Shown here: positions 10,560 to 19,339 of the stretch, piece by piece
Position numbering within the stretch: the first letter of the stretch is position 1
Layout: each line of letters opens with the position of its first letter
Assembly: GCA_003054695.1 (NCBI GenBank)
Contig: QAZA01000045.1
Span: forward strand, 496,001-560,000
Direction of reading: 5' to 3'
From: Verrucomicrobia bacterium LW23
GTDB lineage: Bacteria; Verrucomicrobiota; Verrucomicrobiia; Methylacidiphilales; UBA1321
Length of the DNA: 64,000 bases
The notes under the pieces: generated by a model
Seen by the model: the letters and a program-made list of their open reading frames with translations, nothing else
Database searches by the model: none
Told to the model about the DNA's origin: nothing
Made by a program: the position numbers and the translations under genes

Positions 10560-11525
10560 TTGTCCATCAACATCAATCCATTTAGCGAAGCCTCGACAGG
10601 AGGCCCCGCCGACAGCCCCCGCCTCGCCCTGGCGGAGCTGCTCGCGGCGCTTGCAGCGTTTGTGCTGCTGGCCGGCGCGTTGCCGCCCGTGATGTACTGG
10701 ATTGCCGCCGACTGGTTTCCCGCCATGCCGTTCTCCCGCTTTTGCAGCCGCGCGCTGCTGGTGGCCGCGGTGCTCAGCTTCGGCCCGGTGCTGTGGCGGC
10801 AATGGCGCCTCTCGCAAGCGGAGGCCGAAGCGGCAGGCGAGGCGAAAAGCGGCGGCTGGAAGGGGCCGGCGCTCGCCCTTGCCGCCGGCTTTCTCTTTGG
10901 TATTGCGTCACTTGTGTTGCTATGCGCCGGGCATATCTGGACGGGCGAACGGGTGTGGAGCGGCGGCCTTTTGGTGCGCACCACGCTCAGCGCGCTGGCG
11001 ACCGGCTGGGCTGTCTCCGTCGCGGAGGAGCTCGTCTTCCGCGGCGGGCTGCAGCTGCTGATGATGCGTGTGTGCGGCAACGTTGCGGGTGTTATTCTCA
11101 CCGCTTTTATTTTTGCAACCGCGCATTTCCTTAAGCCCGAAGGCTTTGCGCCTGACGGACTGAGCGTGCCCTGGCACGCGGGCTTTCAGGCGCTGGGCTG
11201 GGCCTTTGCCCCCGTGCTGGATCCCGAGACCTATGGCACCGCGTATATCGCCTATCTCCTTGTGGGGCTTATACTTGGCGGCGTTGCCTGGGGCACGGGC
11301 AATCTTTGGGCGGCCATCGGCCTGCACGCCGGCTGGGTGTTTGCCCTCAAAGTCGGGTCGATCGTCACTCAGCCCCCCACCGGGCCCCATACGGCCATGG
11401 GAGACCTCCTGACGGGGGCGCCGTCCATCGTCGTGCTGGGAGGCACGTGCGTGGCGGTGATAATGTGGCTTTGGACGAAGCAAATGTTTGTCGGAAAACA
11501 GTTTGCGGAAGGGGTGAGACAATGA
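10560..11525 (+). CDS. CPBP family intramembrane metalloprotease
   Basis: The 321-residue membrane protein has several hydrophobic helices and the three CPBP (Abi/Rce1-type) motifs: EELVFRG (Glu156, Glu157, Arg160), FATAHF (Phe185, His189) and HAGW (His256). In this family these residues form the membrane-embedded metalloprotease site; bacterial members process or protect against peptides, or have unknown substrates. No ATG lies near the start, so TTG at 10560 is proposed; the first ATG downstream would remove the first helix. The stop codon overlaps the start of the glycosyltransferase gene (ATGA), which suggests a two-gene operon. Confidence 0.85.
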   Translation: MSININPFSEASTGGPADSPRLALAELLAALAAFVLLAGALPPVMYWIAADWFPAMPFSRFCSRALLVAAVLSFGPVLWRQWRLSQAEAEAAGEAKSGGWKGPALALAAGFLFGIASLVLLCAGHIWTGERVWSGGLLVRTTLSALATGWAVSVAEELVFRGGLQLLMMRVCGNVAGVILTAFIFATAHFLKPEGFAPDGLSVPWHAGFQALGWAFAPVLDPETYGTAYIAYLLVGLILGGVAWGTGNLWAAIGLHAGWVFALKVGSIVTQPPTGPHTAMGDLLTGAPSIVVLGGTCVAVIMWLWTKQMFVGKQFAEGVRQ

Positions 11526-12754
11526 ATGTCCCTGGATTGGATGCGTCGTGGATTCTCGCCCATCGCGCCCTCCATACGCTCGGCGCAATCCGCCCCTGGA
11601 CACTCGAGCAGTGCCAAAATGCACTCGGCGAAGGCGCTCCGGTCCTGGTTGTCGCCACCACTGCGCTGGGCGACACCATCCTGTGCACGCCGCTGATCGA
11701 AACGCTCAGCACAAGGCTGGGGCGGGAGCGCACCTTCTTTTGGGTGCGCCAGCCCTATCGCTCCCTCTACGTGGATGATCCGCGCCTCGGCAGCGTCTTT
11801 GGCGCGCAGGGCAAATATCGCGGCCTCGGGAAGGCGCGGCGGGAGATGCGTCTGGCCATGAGACTAGACGGCGCCAGGGACATGGCATGTCCCACCTCCG
11901 GTGCGCCCGGGCGCCCGCCGGGATTTATCGCGCTTATCGCCAATTGCTCGGAGCCCGACGTCGTCCCCTGGCTGTGGTGGTGCGGCGCGCGAGGGTTCCT
12001 GCGCTATCGCAGCCGCTGGAGCACCTGGGCGCCCTGGTTTGCCAATCGCGCGGACATGCGCATGCCGCACGAGAAGGGCTATGCGACAGGCCACGCCATC
12101 GCCAACAACCTGGCCATGGCAACCTCGCTGGGGCTGGAGCCGACAACAGAGCGGATGCGGATTGATGTCTGGCCCCGGGGAACTTCCCCGCGGTCAGGGA
12201 CATCGCATGTCCCAGGGACACCCAATGTCCCTGCCTCCCCGCATCATCCATCGCCGCTCGTGCTTATCCATCCGGGCGCCTCGCGGGCGGAGAAATGCTG
12301 GCCGGTCGAGCGCTGGGCCGAAGTAGCGCAAGGTATTGTGCAGCGTGCGCTTGCGTCTGGTGCGCCGGCGCCGCGCTTTATCGTCACCGGCAGCGGCGCC
12401 GAGCGCGAAACGGCGGAAAAACTCCGCGCCATGCTGCCCGGCAACGCGGTCAGTCGCGCCGGCGAGCTGGGGCTTCGGGATCTGGCGGTGCTGCAGCAAG
12501 GCGCGGCGCTTTTCCTCTCGGGCGATACGGGGCCTTACCACCTGGCTGTGGCGGTGGGTTGCCCCACGGTCTCCCTTTTTGCGCCGCGCGATCGCGGATC
12601 CTCCACGGAGGCATGCGGGTTGCACAAGGCGGACCGCGCGCGCCATGCGGAGATTGAGACGCGTGAATTCGGGAGGCCCATCTCGGAGATTTCGGCCGAA
12701 GTAGTTCTGGCGGAAGCGCTTCGCGTGATGGCGGCGCTGCGCATTACTGCCTGA
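11522..12754 (+). CDS. Glycosyltransferase family 9 (heptosyltransferase-like)
   Basis: The 410-residue product resembles ADP-heptose:LPS heptosyltransferases. GDTILCTPLIETL matches the N-terminal acceptor-side motif; the C-terminal half has IHPGAS-EKCWPVERWAEV, FIVTGSGAERE and LSGDTGPYHLAVAVGCPTVSLF, which form the nucleotide-sugar site in GT9. It probably adds a sugar to lipopolysaccharide core or another surface glycan at the inner membrane. The start ATG overlaps the upstream stop codon. Two palindromic repeats (11877 and 12195) are read in frame and add MACPTSG and a GTSHVPGTPNVPA-type segment to the linker between the two domains. Specificity is not predictable from sequence. Confidence 0.87.
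   Translation: MNVPGLDASWILAHRALHTLGAIRPWTLEQCQNALGEGAPVLVVATTALGDTILCTPLIETLSTRLGRERTFFWVRQPYRSLYVDDPRLGSVFGAQGKYRGLGKARREMRLAMRLDGARDMACPTSGAPGRPPGFIALIANCSEPDVVPWLWWCGARGFLRYRSRWSTWAPWFANRADMRMPHEKGYATGHAIANNLAMATSLGLEPTTERMRIDVWPRGTSPRSGTSHVPGTPNVPASPHHPSPLVLIHPGASRAEKCWPVERWAEVAQGIVQRALASGAPAPRFIVTGSGAERETAEKLRAMLPGNAVSRAGELGLRDLAVLQQGAALFLSGDTGPYHLAVAVGCPTVSLFAPRDRGSSTEACGLHKADRARHAEIETREFGRPISEISAEVVLAEALRVMAALRITA
11877..11893. repeat. GGGACAT palindromic repeat in the GT9 gene (single unit)
   Basis: GGGACATGGCATGTCCC is a perfect palindrome around a central base, in frame within the glycosyltransferase gene. Confidence 0.8.
12195..12233. repeat. GGGACAT palindromic repeat in the GT9 gene (double unit)
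   Basis: Two palindromic units in tandem, 39 bp, read GGGACATCGCATGTCCC then GGGACACCCAATGTCCC. They encode GTSHVPGTPNVPA in the inter-domain linker. The 39-bp arrangement is the same as in hrpA at 34130. Confidence 0.85.
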
Positions 12755-12861
12755 GCAGCCTATCGGAATCGTTCCGGCTTAGGCTTTGCCAAAGCCAGGC
12801 GATTTCCCCATAATCGCCGCACTTTCACGGCCCCCACCTCAATTTCCAGCGCTACAAACCC

Positions 12862-13695
12862 ATGTCCGGCAACAGCTTACCCGATAACTCCGCGACACCC
12901 ACGCCGCCCGAAGGGCTGGACGAGCTTGCCCTGGGCGCGCGCAACGCCAACGCGGATCTGGAGGCGGCGGGCAGCGGCCGGGCGGAGACACCGGAGTTGC
13001 GTGGCATTGCGTTCCCGTTCCGCTTTATCTTTACGGTGCAGGAGTTTGGGTTGGCAAGCGCCTATCATTTCTCGTGGAAGTTCCGCTATCTGTTCTGGCC
13101 GGCGCGCATTGTGGGTTTGTTTCTTATTTTTGGCGTGGCGGTGGCATGGGGTCACACGCCGCCGGCGCTCTCGTGGTGGGCGGGGTTGCTGCAGTTGTTT
13201 TCGGGCATGGTTATGCTGACGTACGTGCAGATTCTGGTGTGGATGGCACTGCGGAGTTTCCGCACCAGCCGTCTGCACGGGCTGCAGATGTCCGTTATTG
13301 TGCGCGGCGACGGCCTGCATATCCGCACCGGCCCGCCCGGCACGGGCGCGGGGCAACCGGGGGCGGCGGGCACGCGCCACGTGGCGTGGGACAACTTTAC
13401 GGAGGCGGTCATCTTTCCCGGCGGCGTTATTTTGTACCAGACGAAAGGGACGTTTCACTGGCTGCCCTACACGGGCATGCTGTCGCCGCAAAAGTCGGTG
13501 GAGGGGATGACGCGGGAGCAGGCGGAGGCGATGGTGGCGGCCGAGAAGGAGCGCGCGAAGGGCGCGGCCGATTCGTCGATCGACCCGATAGCGGCGGCCG
13601 TGGAGAGCATCGCGGCGGGGTCGCCCACGGTGAATCCTACGCAACTTCTGGAAGATTTTCTTCGCCTGCACGTACCGCGTGTGGATAAGATGTAG
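12862..13695 (+). CDS. Two-helix membrane protein of unknown function (YcxB-like layout)
   Basis: The 277-residue product has a polar N-terminus of about 50 residues, then FRFIFTVQEF and two strong membrane segments (about 80-95 and 105-130), then a cytoplasmic domain with IVRGDGLHIRTG, HVAWDNFTEAVIFPGGVILY and FHWLPYTGM. A two-helix hairpin followed by a beta-rich domain containing a W-D/E-x-hydrophobic-x-E segment resembles the YcxB/PH-like membrane proteins, but the similarity is structural guesswork. It stands alone, 107 bp after the glycosyltransferase gene. No catalytic motif is visible. Confidence 0.75.
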   Translation: MSGNSLPDNSATPTPPEGLDELALGARNANADLEAAGSGRAETPELRGIAFPFRFIFTVQEFGLASAYHFSWKFRYLFWPARIVGLFLIFGVAVAWGHTPPALSWWAGLLQLFSGMVMLTYVQILVWMALRSFRTSRLHGLQMSVIVRGDGLHIRTGPPGTGAGQPGAAGTRHVAWDNFTEAVIFPGGVILYQTKGTFHWLPYTGMLSPQKSVEGMTREQAEAMVAAEKERAKGAADSSIDPIAAAVESIAAGSPTVNPTQLLEDFLRLHVPRVDKM

Positions 13696-13791
13696 CACAG
13701 CGCGTCTGAAATGCGATAACACGACGCGGCACGACGCTGGTCTCACCCGAATGCGCTGGCGCCGGCGTTGCCGGAATCCCCCACTTTACCT

Positions 13792-14232
13792 ATGCAAAAG
13801 CTTCTTCCTCAGCAACTTCGCTCATTCTCGCGCGCCGTGCTTCTGACCGCCGCCATGCTTGCCTTTGTCGCGCCGCATGGGGCTTATGCCAAGCTGGGCG
13901 ATACGCCCGAGGCTGTGGCCAGGGCCTATGGGCAGCCGGTGGATGCGGGCAAGCCTGCCAAGGGGCTTACGACCAACATTTATCAGCGTGGGCGCATCCA
14001 TATTCTGGTGCAGTTTTCCGGCGGAAAGTCGGTGGCCGAGGCCTACAGCCGCGTGGATGGCAAGCCGCTGAGCGACGCGCAGATGGTGCGCTTTCTCAAA
14101 GCCAACAACGGCGGCCAGTTCTGGGATCCGCAGGGCGGGCCGGAGAACGTGGTGCTGCGCCGCGACAAAAAGGCGGAGGCGCGCTACAGTATTCTGGGCG
14201 GGCGCTACACGTTCTGGGTGCGGTCGCTATAG
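13792..14232 (+). CDS. Small secreted protein of unknown function
   Basis: The 146-residue product begins with a clear signal peptide (MQKLLPQQLRSF, a hydrophobic core, then APHGAYA before KLGDT). The mature part has LGDTPEAVARAYGQPV, which is reminiscent of the SmpA/BamE-like or DUF-type repeats that start G-x-T/S-x-x-x-V, and ends YTFWVRSL. The ATG at 13792 is chosen over an upstream TTG because it begins the signal. It sits between two other envelope genes on the same strand. Function unknown. Confidence 0.72.
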   Translation: MQKLLPQQLRSFSRAVLLTAAMLAFVAPHGAYAKLGDTPEAVARAYGQPVDAGKPAKGLTTNIYQRGRIHILVQFSGGKSVAEAYSRVDGKPLSDAQMVRFLKANNGGQFWDPQGGPENVVLRRDKKAEARYSILGGRYTFWVRSL

Positions 14233-14304
14233 GTTCGCGCGCTCCCTCCAATGGCGCCGCGCGGCCTGCGGCGGTTCACCTGCACAGCCTCACTTTCTAC
14301 CCGT

Positions 14305-16014
14305 ATGTTATTGAGGTTTACATGCTTATGCACGGTCATCGCGCTTGTGCTGTGCGGTCGGGCGTCGGCGTTTGCCGGCTCGCACGATCCCGTGCAATTA
14401 AGCGGCGCACGCAGCTTTTCGCTCTCCACAACCCCGCGCGACATCGTGGTGGCGGATGTGAACAAGGACGGCGTGGACGACCTTGTAGTGCGGATGACCG
14501 ACGGCGCGGTGGCTGTGCTGCTAAGCCTGGGCGACGGCAATTTTAAGCGCGCCGATACGCTGCGTGTGAATCGCGGCGACTCGTGCTCGCTGCCCGTGGT
14601 GGCGGACTTTAACGGGGATGGCTCGCCCGATATTGTGCTGGCCGTGCGGGACGACCGGAACAAGCCGCAGGGCCAGCTTGTGCTGTTTCGCGGCCGGGGC
14701 AATGGCTCTTTTGACGACGCGAAGATGGTGGCCGAGCTGGCGCAATGTCCCATCGGCACGCAGGCCGTTTCGGGCGGCGATCTGGATCCGAACGATTGGG
14801 GCGCGACGACGAACGCGCCTTCGGCTCCGGCCTGCCAGGAGTCCCTGTTTGCCGCCGATTTTAATGGCGATGGCTCGACGGACCTACTCCTTATCTTCCG
14901 CGACGTGCACCCGCTGAAGCGCGATGCGACCGAGTTTGCCGTGTTGCTGGGCGAGGGCGATGGATCGTTTGGCAAGCTGGTGCGATCGCCACAGCCGTTT
15001 CGCATCCAGGGCGTGGCGCCGGTGGCGGTGGGCGATATCGACGGCAACAAGTGGCCCGATATTGCGTTTGGCGAGGATGCGACCCAGCCGCAGCGCGTAT
15101 TTCTGAACAACGGCGACGCAACGTTTACGGTGGCGACAAGCGGGCGGCCCGATGCCGGCGGAAAAGTGCCGGAGCTTTTGAGTGAGGGCAAGGCCGGGCC
15201 AATCGCCACAGGGAAGCCGTCGCCGGATTTTGCGCCCATCTATACCATTGCCATTGCGGACTTTAACAAAGATGGCAAGCAGGACCTGGTGCTTGGCGGG
15301 CAGCTGGACGGCTGGACGCTGCTGGGCAGGGGCGATGGCACGTATGCGGAGAGGCCGTATCGCTTCGAGATGTTTGGGGTAAACGCGCTGATGGCGCCGG
15401 ATCTGGACCGTGATGGAAAAGCGGACGTGGTTGCCAGTGCCGTTCCCGTGGCGTCGCGCAGTCCCTATAGTTCGGCTGTGCAAATATTCCGCGGCAAGGG
15501 CGACGGCACTCTGGAGGCGGCGTGGAAGTTCGATCTTGCCGGGGTGCAGCGCTATGCGACGGGCGGTCCCCACGGCAGGGGCGTGCCCCCTACAATCGTG
15601 CCCGGCCGGGGCACCGGCCTGGGGCCGGGAGCGCTGCTGCACGGATTTAACGCAGGCGCGTTTAGCAAAGGCGTGTATTATCTTGAGTACACCTACTACC
15701 TGCCGCAGCCTGCGGCGGTGGGCGACTTTAACGGCGACGGGCATCCCGACCTGGCCAGCCTCAGCCAGCAGGATCCTCCCCAAAAGGCAAGCATCTCGGT
15801 CTACCTCAACTTTACGGCGGTGCCCTTTTACCGGCGGGTGCCAGTGGCGTTGTACGTAACGGCCGCGGTGGTGATTGTCGTCCTGGGGGGAGTGATTGGC
15901 CTGTGCCTGTGGCTGCAGCGGCCGGGCACCAGCGTGGGGCTGCGCGGAGGCAGTGGCAAGGGCCGGGTCTCCTTTCCGCCGCCGGTACGCCCGCCGCAGG
16001 ATTCGCACGTCTAG
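14305..16014 (+). CDS. FG-GAP/VCBS-repeat protein with C-terminal membrane anchor
   Basis: The product (569 residues from this start) carries a signal peptide, then at least seven repeats with a Dx[DN]xDGxxD calcium-binding core: DVNKDGVDDL, DFNGDGSPDI, DFNGDGSTDL, DIDGNKWPDI, DFNKDGKQDL, DLDRDGKADV and DFNGDGHPDL. These build a beta-propeller as in integrin-like FG-GAP proteins. A single hydrophobic helix near the C-terminus (YVTAAVVIVVLGGVIGLCLWL) would anchor it with the propeller outside the cytoplasm. The ATG at 14305 gives a compact signal; an ATG at 14251 would add 18 residues. It may take part in surface adhesion or ligand binding. Confidence 0.85.
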   Translation: MLLRFTCLCTVIALVLCGRASAFAGSHDPVQLSGARSFSLSTTPRDIVVADVNKDGVDDLVVRMTDGAVAVLLSLGDGNFKRADTLRVNRGDSCSLPVVADFNGDGSPDIVLAVRDDRNKPQGQLVLFRGRGNGSFDDAKMVAELAQCPIGTQAVSGGDLDPNDWGATTNAPSAPACQESLFAADFNGDGSTDLLLIFRDVHPLKRDATEFAVLLGEGDGSFGKLVRSPQPFRIQGVAPVAVGDIDGNKWPDIAFGEDATQPQRVFLNNGDATFTVATSGRPDAGGKVPELLSEGKAGPIATGKPSPDFAPIYTIAIADFNKDGKQDLVLGGQLDGWTLLGRGDGTYAERPYRFEMFGVNALMAPDLDRDGKADVVASAVPVASRSPYSSAVQIFRGKGDGTLEAAWKFDLAGVQRYATGGPHGRGVPPTIVPGRGTGLGPGALLHGFNAGAFSKGVYYLEYTYYLPQPAAVGDFNGDGHPDLASLSQQDPPQKASISVYLNFTAVPFYRRVPVALYVTAAVVIVVLGGVIGLCLWLQRPGTSVGLRGGSGKGRVSFPPPVRPPQDSHV

Positions 16015-16026
16015 CTTCCAGGCAAC

Positions 16027-16845
16027 ATGACATCCCTCCCCTCTACCGAAGGCACCGCAACGACCGCAACCCCGGCCGCAACCGCCGCAAGCGCAGATCC
16101 CTCCACGGGTAACCCCCAGGCGCCGCAACCGCCCATTCTGGAGGTGCGCAACCTTACCAAAAGCTACCCGGCGCGCGGAGGAGGTGGCAGCGCCGGGTCA
16201 GGCGGGGCAGGCGTGGCCAAGGAGGAGGATTTGACAGTGGTGCGGGACATTTCTTTCGCCGTACCGCGCGGCTCCACATGCGCCATCCTGGGGCCCAGCG
16301 GCAGCGGCAAAACCACGCTGCTGGGGCTGTGCGCGGGGCTCGATCTGCCCACCGCGGGCGAGGTTGTGCTGGATGGCGTCAGCCTCTCCGGCCTGGGCGA
16401 GGACGGCCGCGCCAAACTGCGCAACGACATCGTGGGCTTTGTGTTCCAGAACTTTCAGCTGCTGCCCACCCTCACCGCGCTGGAGAACGTGATGGTGCCC
16501 ATGGAGCTGCGCGGCGCCGTGGAGCGCGACACGCGCGCCCTGGCGGCCGAGCTGCTGGAGCGCGTGAACCTGGGCGGACGCCTCAACCACTACCCGGCGC
16601 AGCTCTCTGGCGGCGAGCAGCAACGCGTGGCCCTGGCCCGCGCCTTCATCAACCGCCCGCGCATTTTGTTTGCCGACGAGCCGACCGGCAACCTGGACAA
16701 CGACACCGGCCACCTCGTCATCGAGCGCCTCTTCGCCCTCAACGCCGAAGCCGGCACCACCCTCGTCCTCGTCACCCACGACCGCGAACTGGCCGCCCGC
16801 ACGCAACGCATCTACCGGCTAAAGGCCGGGGCGATGGTGGAGTGA
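16027..16845 (+). CDS. ABC transporter ATP-binding protein, LolD/MacB type
   Basis: The 272-residue ATPase has Walker A GPSGSGKTT (89-97), Q-loop FVFQNFQLLPTLTALENV, signature LSGGEQQRVALARA, Walker B ILFADEPTGNLD and the switch THDRE. The sequence around the Q-loop and EPTGNLD is characteristic of the LolD/MacB/FtsE group, which drives lipoprotein release or mechanotransmission rather than import. A low-complexity Thr/Ala/Pro N-terminus and a Gly-rich insert in the first beta-sheet are unusual. No permease gene is adjacent: the previous gene is the VCBS-repeat protein, 12 bp upstream, and the next is a convergent Fic remnant. Confidence 0.87.
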   Translation: MTSLPSTEGTATTATPAATAASADPSTGNPQAPQPPILEVRNLTKSYPARGGGGSAGSGGAGVAKEEDLTVVRDISFAVPRGSTCAILGPSGSGKTTLLGLCAGLDLPTAGEVVLDGVSLSGLGEDGRAKLRNDIVGFVFQNFQLLPTLTALENVMVPMELRGAVERDTRALAAELLERVNLGGRLNHYPAQLSGGEQQRVALARAFINRPRILFADEPTGNLDNDTGHLVIERLFALNAEAGTTLVLVTHDRELAARTQRIYRLKAGAMVE

Positions 16846-16885
16846 GGGTGGGGCTGGTGGGGGGGAGTAACCGGCAGGTAAATCC

Positions 16886-17092
16886 CTACCCCTTTATCGC
16901 TTCTTCTTCTTCATCGCGGTTGCGAAAGGAATCGTGCTTTAAGCACGACAGCAGAGTCTCCACCTCCCGGTACGTGAGCTTCGAGCCTTCGATGCGCGTG
17001 GATGAACCCACGCTCTCGATGGTGGCAAAACTTCGAAGCTGAGCAAGGGTCTCCGGGGAAAGGGCCCTTACCATTTCCAAATCCATTCTCAC
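16886..17092 (-). pseudogene. Remnant of a Fic family protein (N-terminal inhibitory region only)
   Basis: The 68-residue frame contains RSFATIESVGSSTRIEGSKL, then TYREVETLLSCL and NRDEEE. This matches the N-terminal regulatory helix of class II Fic proteins, with the (S/T)xxxE(G/N) inhibitory motif STRIEG. The frame then stops at the point where Fic proteins usually continue into the domain carrying HPFxxGNGR. That catalytic domain is absent: 40 bp further on the convergent ABC gene ends. It is probably a decayed gene rather than a free antitoxin, though VbhA-type antitoxins are about this size. Confidence 0.6.
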
Positions 17093-17154
17093 CCCTTCGC
17101 TTCAGCAACCCCGGCCGCCCCTTTAGGGCATCGTAACCTGCGGCCGCGTTTGGC

Positions 17155-18408
17155 CTACCACAACTCGTTGGGGCCGCTGGGCACGGGGATGGAGGTGCGG
17201 CGCGCGACGGCGGGGGCGTCGGCCTCGGCGTTGTCGGGGGATGTGGGCGGGGAGGTCTGGCCGGTGCCGCGAGTGGCGCGTTTCTGCTCGATCTCCCGGG
17301 CGTCGCCCGGGCTGTCGGCGCCGCAAAAGCCGTGGGCCTCGGCCGGGCCGCCCTCGCGGAAGTTGAGCGCGAGGGGGGCGGGGGCGAAGCGGGGGAGAAG
17401 GGCTCCTTCGTCGTCCAGAAACTGCCGGCGCCACTGGCGGTAGTGCGCGAGGATCTCGTCGAGCTGCGCGCGGGTGCGCAGTTGCACGATCTTGCGGTTG
17501 AACTCCGACGCGGGGCCGAAGCGTTTGGCGTACCAGGGGCCGACTTTGCGGAACATGCGGCAGCCCATTTCTTCGCCGAAGACTTGTATCATCAAGTCCA
17601 GGTGGCGCGAGAGAATCGACACGCGCTCCTCAAAGCCGGGCTCCGGCAACAGCTCGCCCGTGCGCAGGTAGTGCCACGTCTGCTTAAAGATCCACGGGTT
17701 GTAAAACGCTCCGCGGCCGATACTTACGCCGGCGCAACCGGTGCTGCGCAGCATCACGGCGGCGGCCTCGGGCGTGGTTACGTCGCCGTTGCCGATGACG
17801 GGGATGGTGCGCACGGCCTCCACTACTTTGCGGATGCCGGCCAGGTTGACGCTGCCCTCAAACCCCTGGCAGCGGGTGCGGCCGTGGATGAAAATGGCGG
17901 CGACGCCGGCGTCCTCCAGCGCGCGGGCCAGGTCGGGCGCGGTCAGGTTGTCGTCGTCCCAGCCCAGCCGCATTTTGGCGGTAACGGGTATGCGCACGGC
18001 CGCCACCATGGCGGCGACGAGCTCGGCGGTGCGCGCCAGCTGGGTCATCATGGCGCTGCCGCCGCCCACGCTGACGACTTTACGTACGGGGCAGCCCATG
18101 TTGATGTCGATGGATGCGGCGCCCTGCTGCTCCACGTATTTTGCGGCCTCCACCATCTCGCCCGGTACGCTGCCAAACAGCTGCACGGCCATGGGCGAAT
18201 CGCCCTGCGCCGTCTCTATCAGCTTAAGCGCCTTGTGGTTACGCTCGATAAGCGAGCGCGCGTTGACGAGGTCCGTGGTGCACAGGCCCACGGAGCCGAT
18301 CTCCCGCACGACAAGGCGAAAGGGCAGGTTGGTGTAACCGGCCAGCGGCGAGAGAAACAGATTGGACTCCAGCCGCAGGCCGCCAAGGGAGAGCGGAGCG
18401 GTGTGCAT
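17155..18408 (-). CDS. tRNA-dihydrouridine synthase (DusB-like)
   Basis: The 417-residue flavoprotein reduces uridines in the tRNA D-loop. It has the FMN TIM barrel with SPLAGYTNLPFR near the N-terminus, the catalytic-cysteine motif DINMGCPVRKV, KMRLGW, FIHGRTRCQGFEG, VIGNGDV and GVSIGRGAFYNPWIF. The C-terminal 70 residues form an Ala/Pro/Glu-rich tail beyond the normal Dus domain. The ATG at 18408 is preferred to a longer frame at 18492, which would overlap the next gene. It is the last gene of a clpS / DUF2017-like / dus operon, 16 bp after its neighbour. Confidence 0.9.
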   Translation of the reverse strand: MHTAPLSLGGLRLESNLFLSPLAGYTNLPFRLVVREIGSVGLCTTDLVNARSLIERNHKALKLIETAQGDSPMAVQLFGSVPGEMVEAAKYVEQQGAASIDINMGCPVRKVVSVGGGSAMMTQLARTAELVAAMVAAVRIPVTAKMRLGWDDDNLTAPDLARALEDAGVAAIFIHGRTRCQGFEGSVNLAGIRKVVEAVRTIPVIGNGDVTTPEAAAVMLRSTGCAGVSIGRGAFYNPWIFKQTWHYLRTGELLPEPGFEERVSILSRHLDLMIQVFGEEMGCRMFRKVGPWYAKRFGPASEFNRKIVQLRTRAQLDEILAHYRQWRRQFLDDEGALLPRFAPAPLALNFREGGPAEAHGFCGADSPGDAREIEQKRATRGTGQTSPPTSPDNAEADAPAVARRTSIPVPSGPNELW

Positions 18409-18424
18409 GGGCACTGCGTCCGGC

Positions 18425-19339
18425 CTAAGCCCGGTCGTCCTCCGGGGCGTGGGGAGGGGGTGTCTGGTCGTCGGGCTTGTTGGGCTTGCCATCCGGCTTT
18501 TTGCGTTTGCGGGGCTTGTCGTCCGGGGGGGCGGCGTTGCCGTTGGAGAAGGGGAGATGGTCGTCGTCGGGGGTGGAGGTGGCTTCTTCCTCGTCCGCCA
18601 CTGCGGTAAACTCCTCGCCGGCGTCGGCGGGGATGTCTAGCTCGTCATCCGCGTCGTCTTCGTCATCGTCCTCCTCGTGCGCGGGGGCTTTGGCTTTGCT
18701 TTTGCCGGTGGCGGCGCCTTGTTTGGCGGAGGTTTTGGCGGCTCCGGCTCCCGTCTCGCACCCCGCGCTTTCATCGCACTCGTAGTCCTGGCAGTCGCAA
18801 TCGGCGTCCATGGCCATCAGGCAGCGTTCCATAAAGATGCCGAGGATGTGCATCTCGTGGATGGCGAGGATGAGGCGATGGTCTTTGAGGCGCATCAGGT
18901 CTTCTTCGAAGTAGATGTCGTTGAGTTTTTCGTCGATGTTGTACTCGCAGGCCAGGGTGAGGCGGCGGGTGTTGAGGATGGTGAGGAAGTGGTCCAGATC
19001 CTCGGGAGTAAAGTGGAGGATGAGTTTGCGGTCCAACTCGTGGCTGGAGAGCAGGGCCACCCAGGTTTGCACGATGATGAGGCGCTGATCGCGCCAGCCC
19101 AGGCGCTCTTCGGTCAGCGTTTCGGCGGCTTCGCGCATGCTTTCGTCGTTGCGGGCGGCTTCGGCGCTGTCGCCGGAGAAGAGCGTGCCTTTCCACCACG
19201 CCTGCAGGGAGGCGGGCTGGTCCTCCAGCGGGCCGCGCAGGCTTTCCAGGGTGCGTTCCAGGGAGAAGAAGAGCATGCGTGCTTCCTCCTGGCGGAATTC
19301 AAGGCGCCACTGGTCGTGGCAGAGTTTCAGGCACTTCAC
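18425..19339 (-). CDS. DUF2017-like protein with Cys cluster and acidic tail
   Basis: The 304-residue product begins WRLEFRQEEARMLFFSLERT and later has TPEDLDHFLTILNTRRLTLA, which fits the pattern of DUF2017 proteins; these are often encoded directly downstream of clpS. Its start codon overlaps the clpS stop (ATGA). Residues about 175-195 form a Cys/Asp-rich cluster (DADCDCQDYECDESAGC) that could bind a metal. The last 110 residues are a highly charged Asp/Glu then Lys/Pro-rich tail, likely disordered. The family has no established function; coupling with clpS suggests a role in N-degron recognition or ClpAP regulation, which is an inference. Confidence 0.75.
   Translation of the reverse strand: MKCLKLCHDQWRLEFRQEEARMLFFSLERTLESLRGPLEDQPASLQAWWKGTLFSGDSAEAARNDESMREAAETLTEERLGWRDQRLIIVQTWVALLSSHELDRKLILHFTPEDLDHFLTILNTRRLTLACEYNIDEKLNDIYFEEDLMRLKDHRLILAIHEMHILGIFMERCLMAMDADCDCQDYECDESAGCETGAGAAKTSAKQGAATGKSKAKAPAHEEDDDEDDADDELDIPADAGEEFTAVADEEEATSTPDDDHLPFSNGNAAPPDDKPRKRKKPDGKPNKPDDQTPPPHAPEDDRA

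Noticed and set aside
16886-17092. Free-standing Fic antitoxin
   Set aside because: The fragment resembles class II Fic N-termini, which lie in the same chain as the enzyme, and no Fic toxin gene is adjacent; a truncated gene is the simpler reading.
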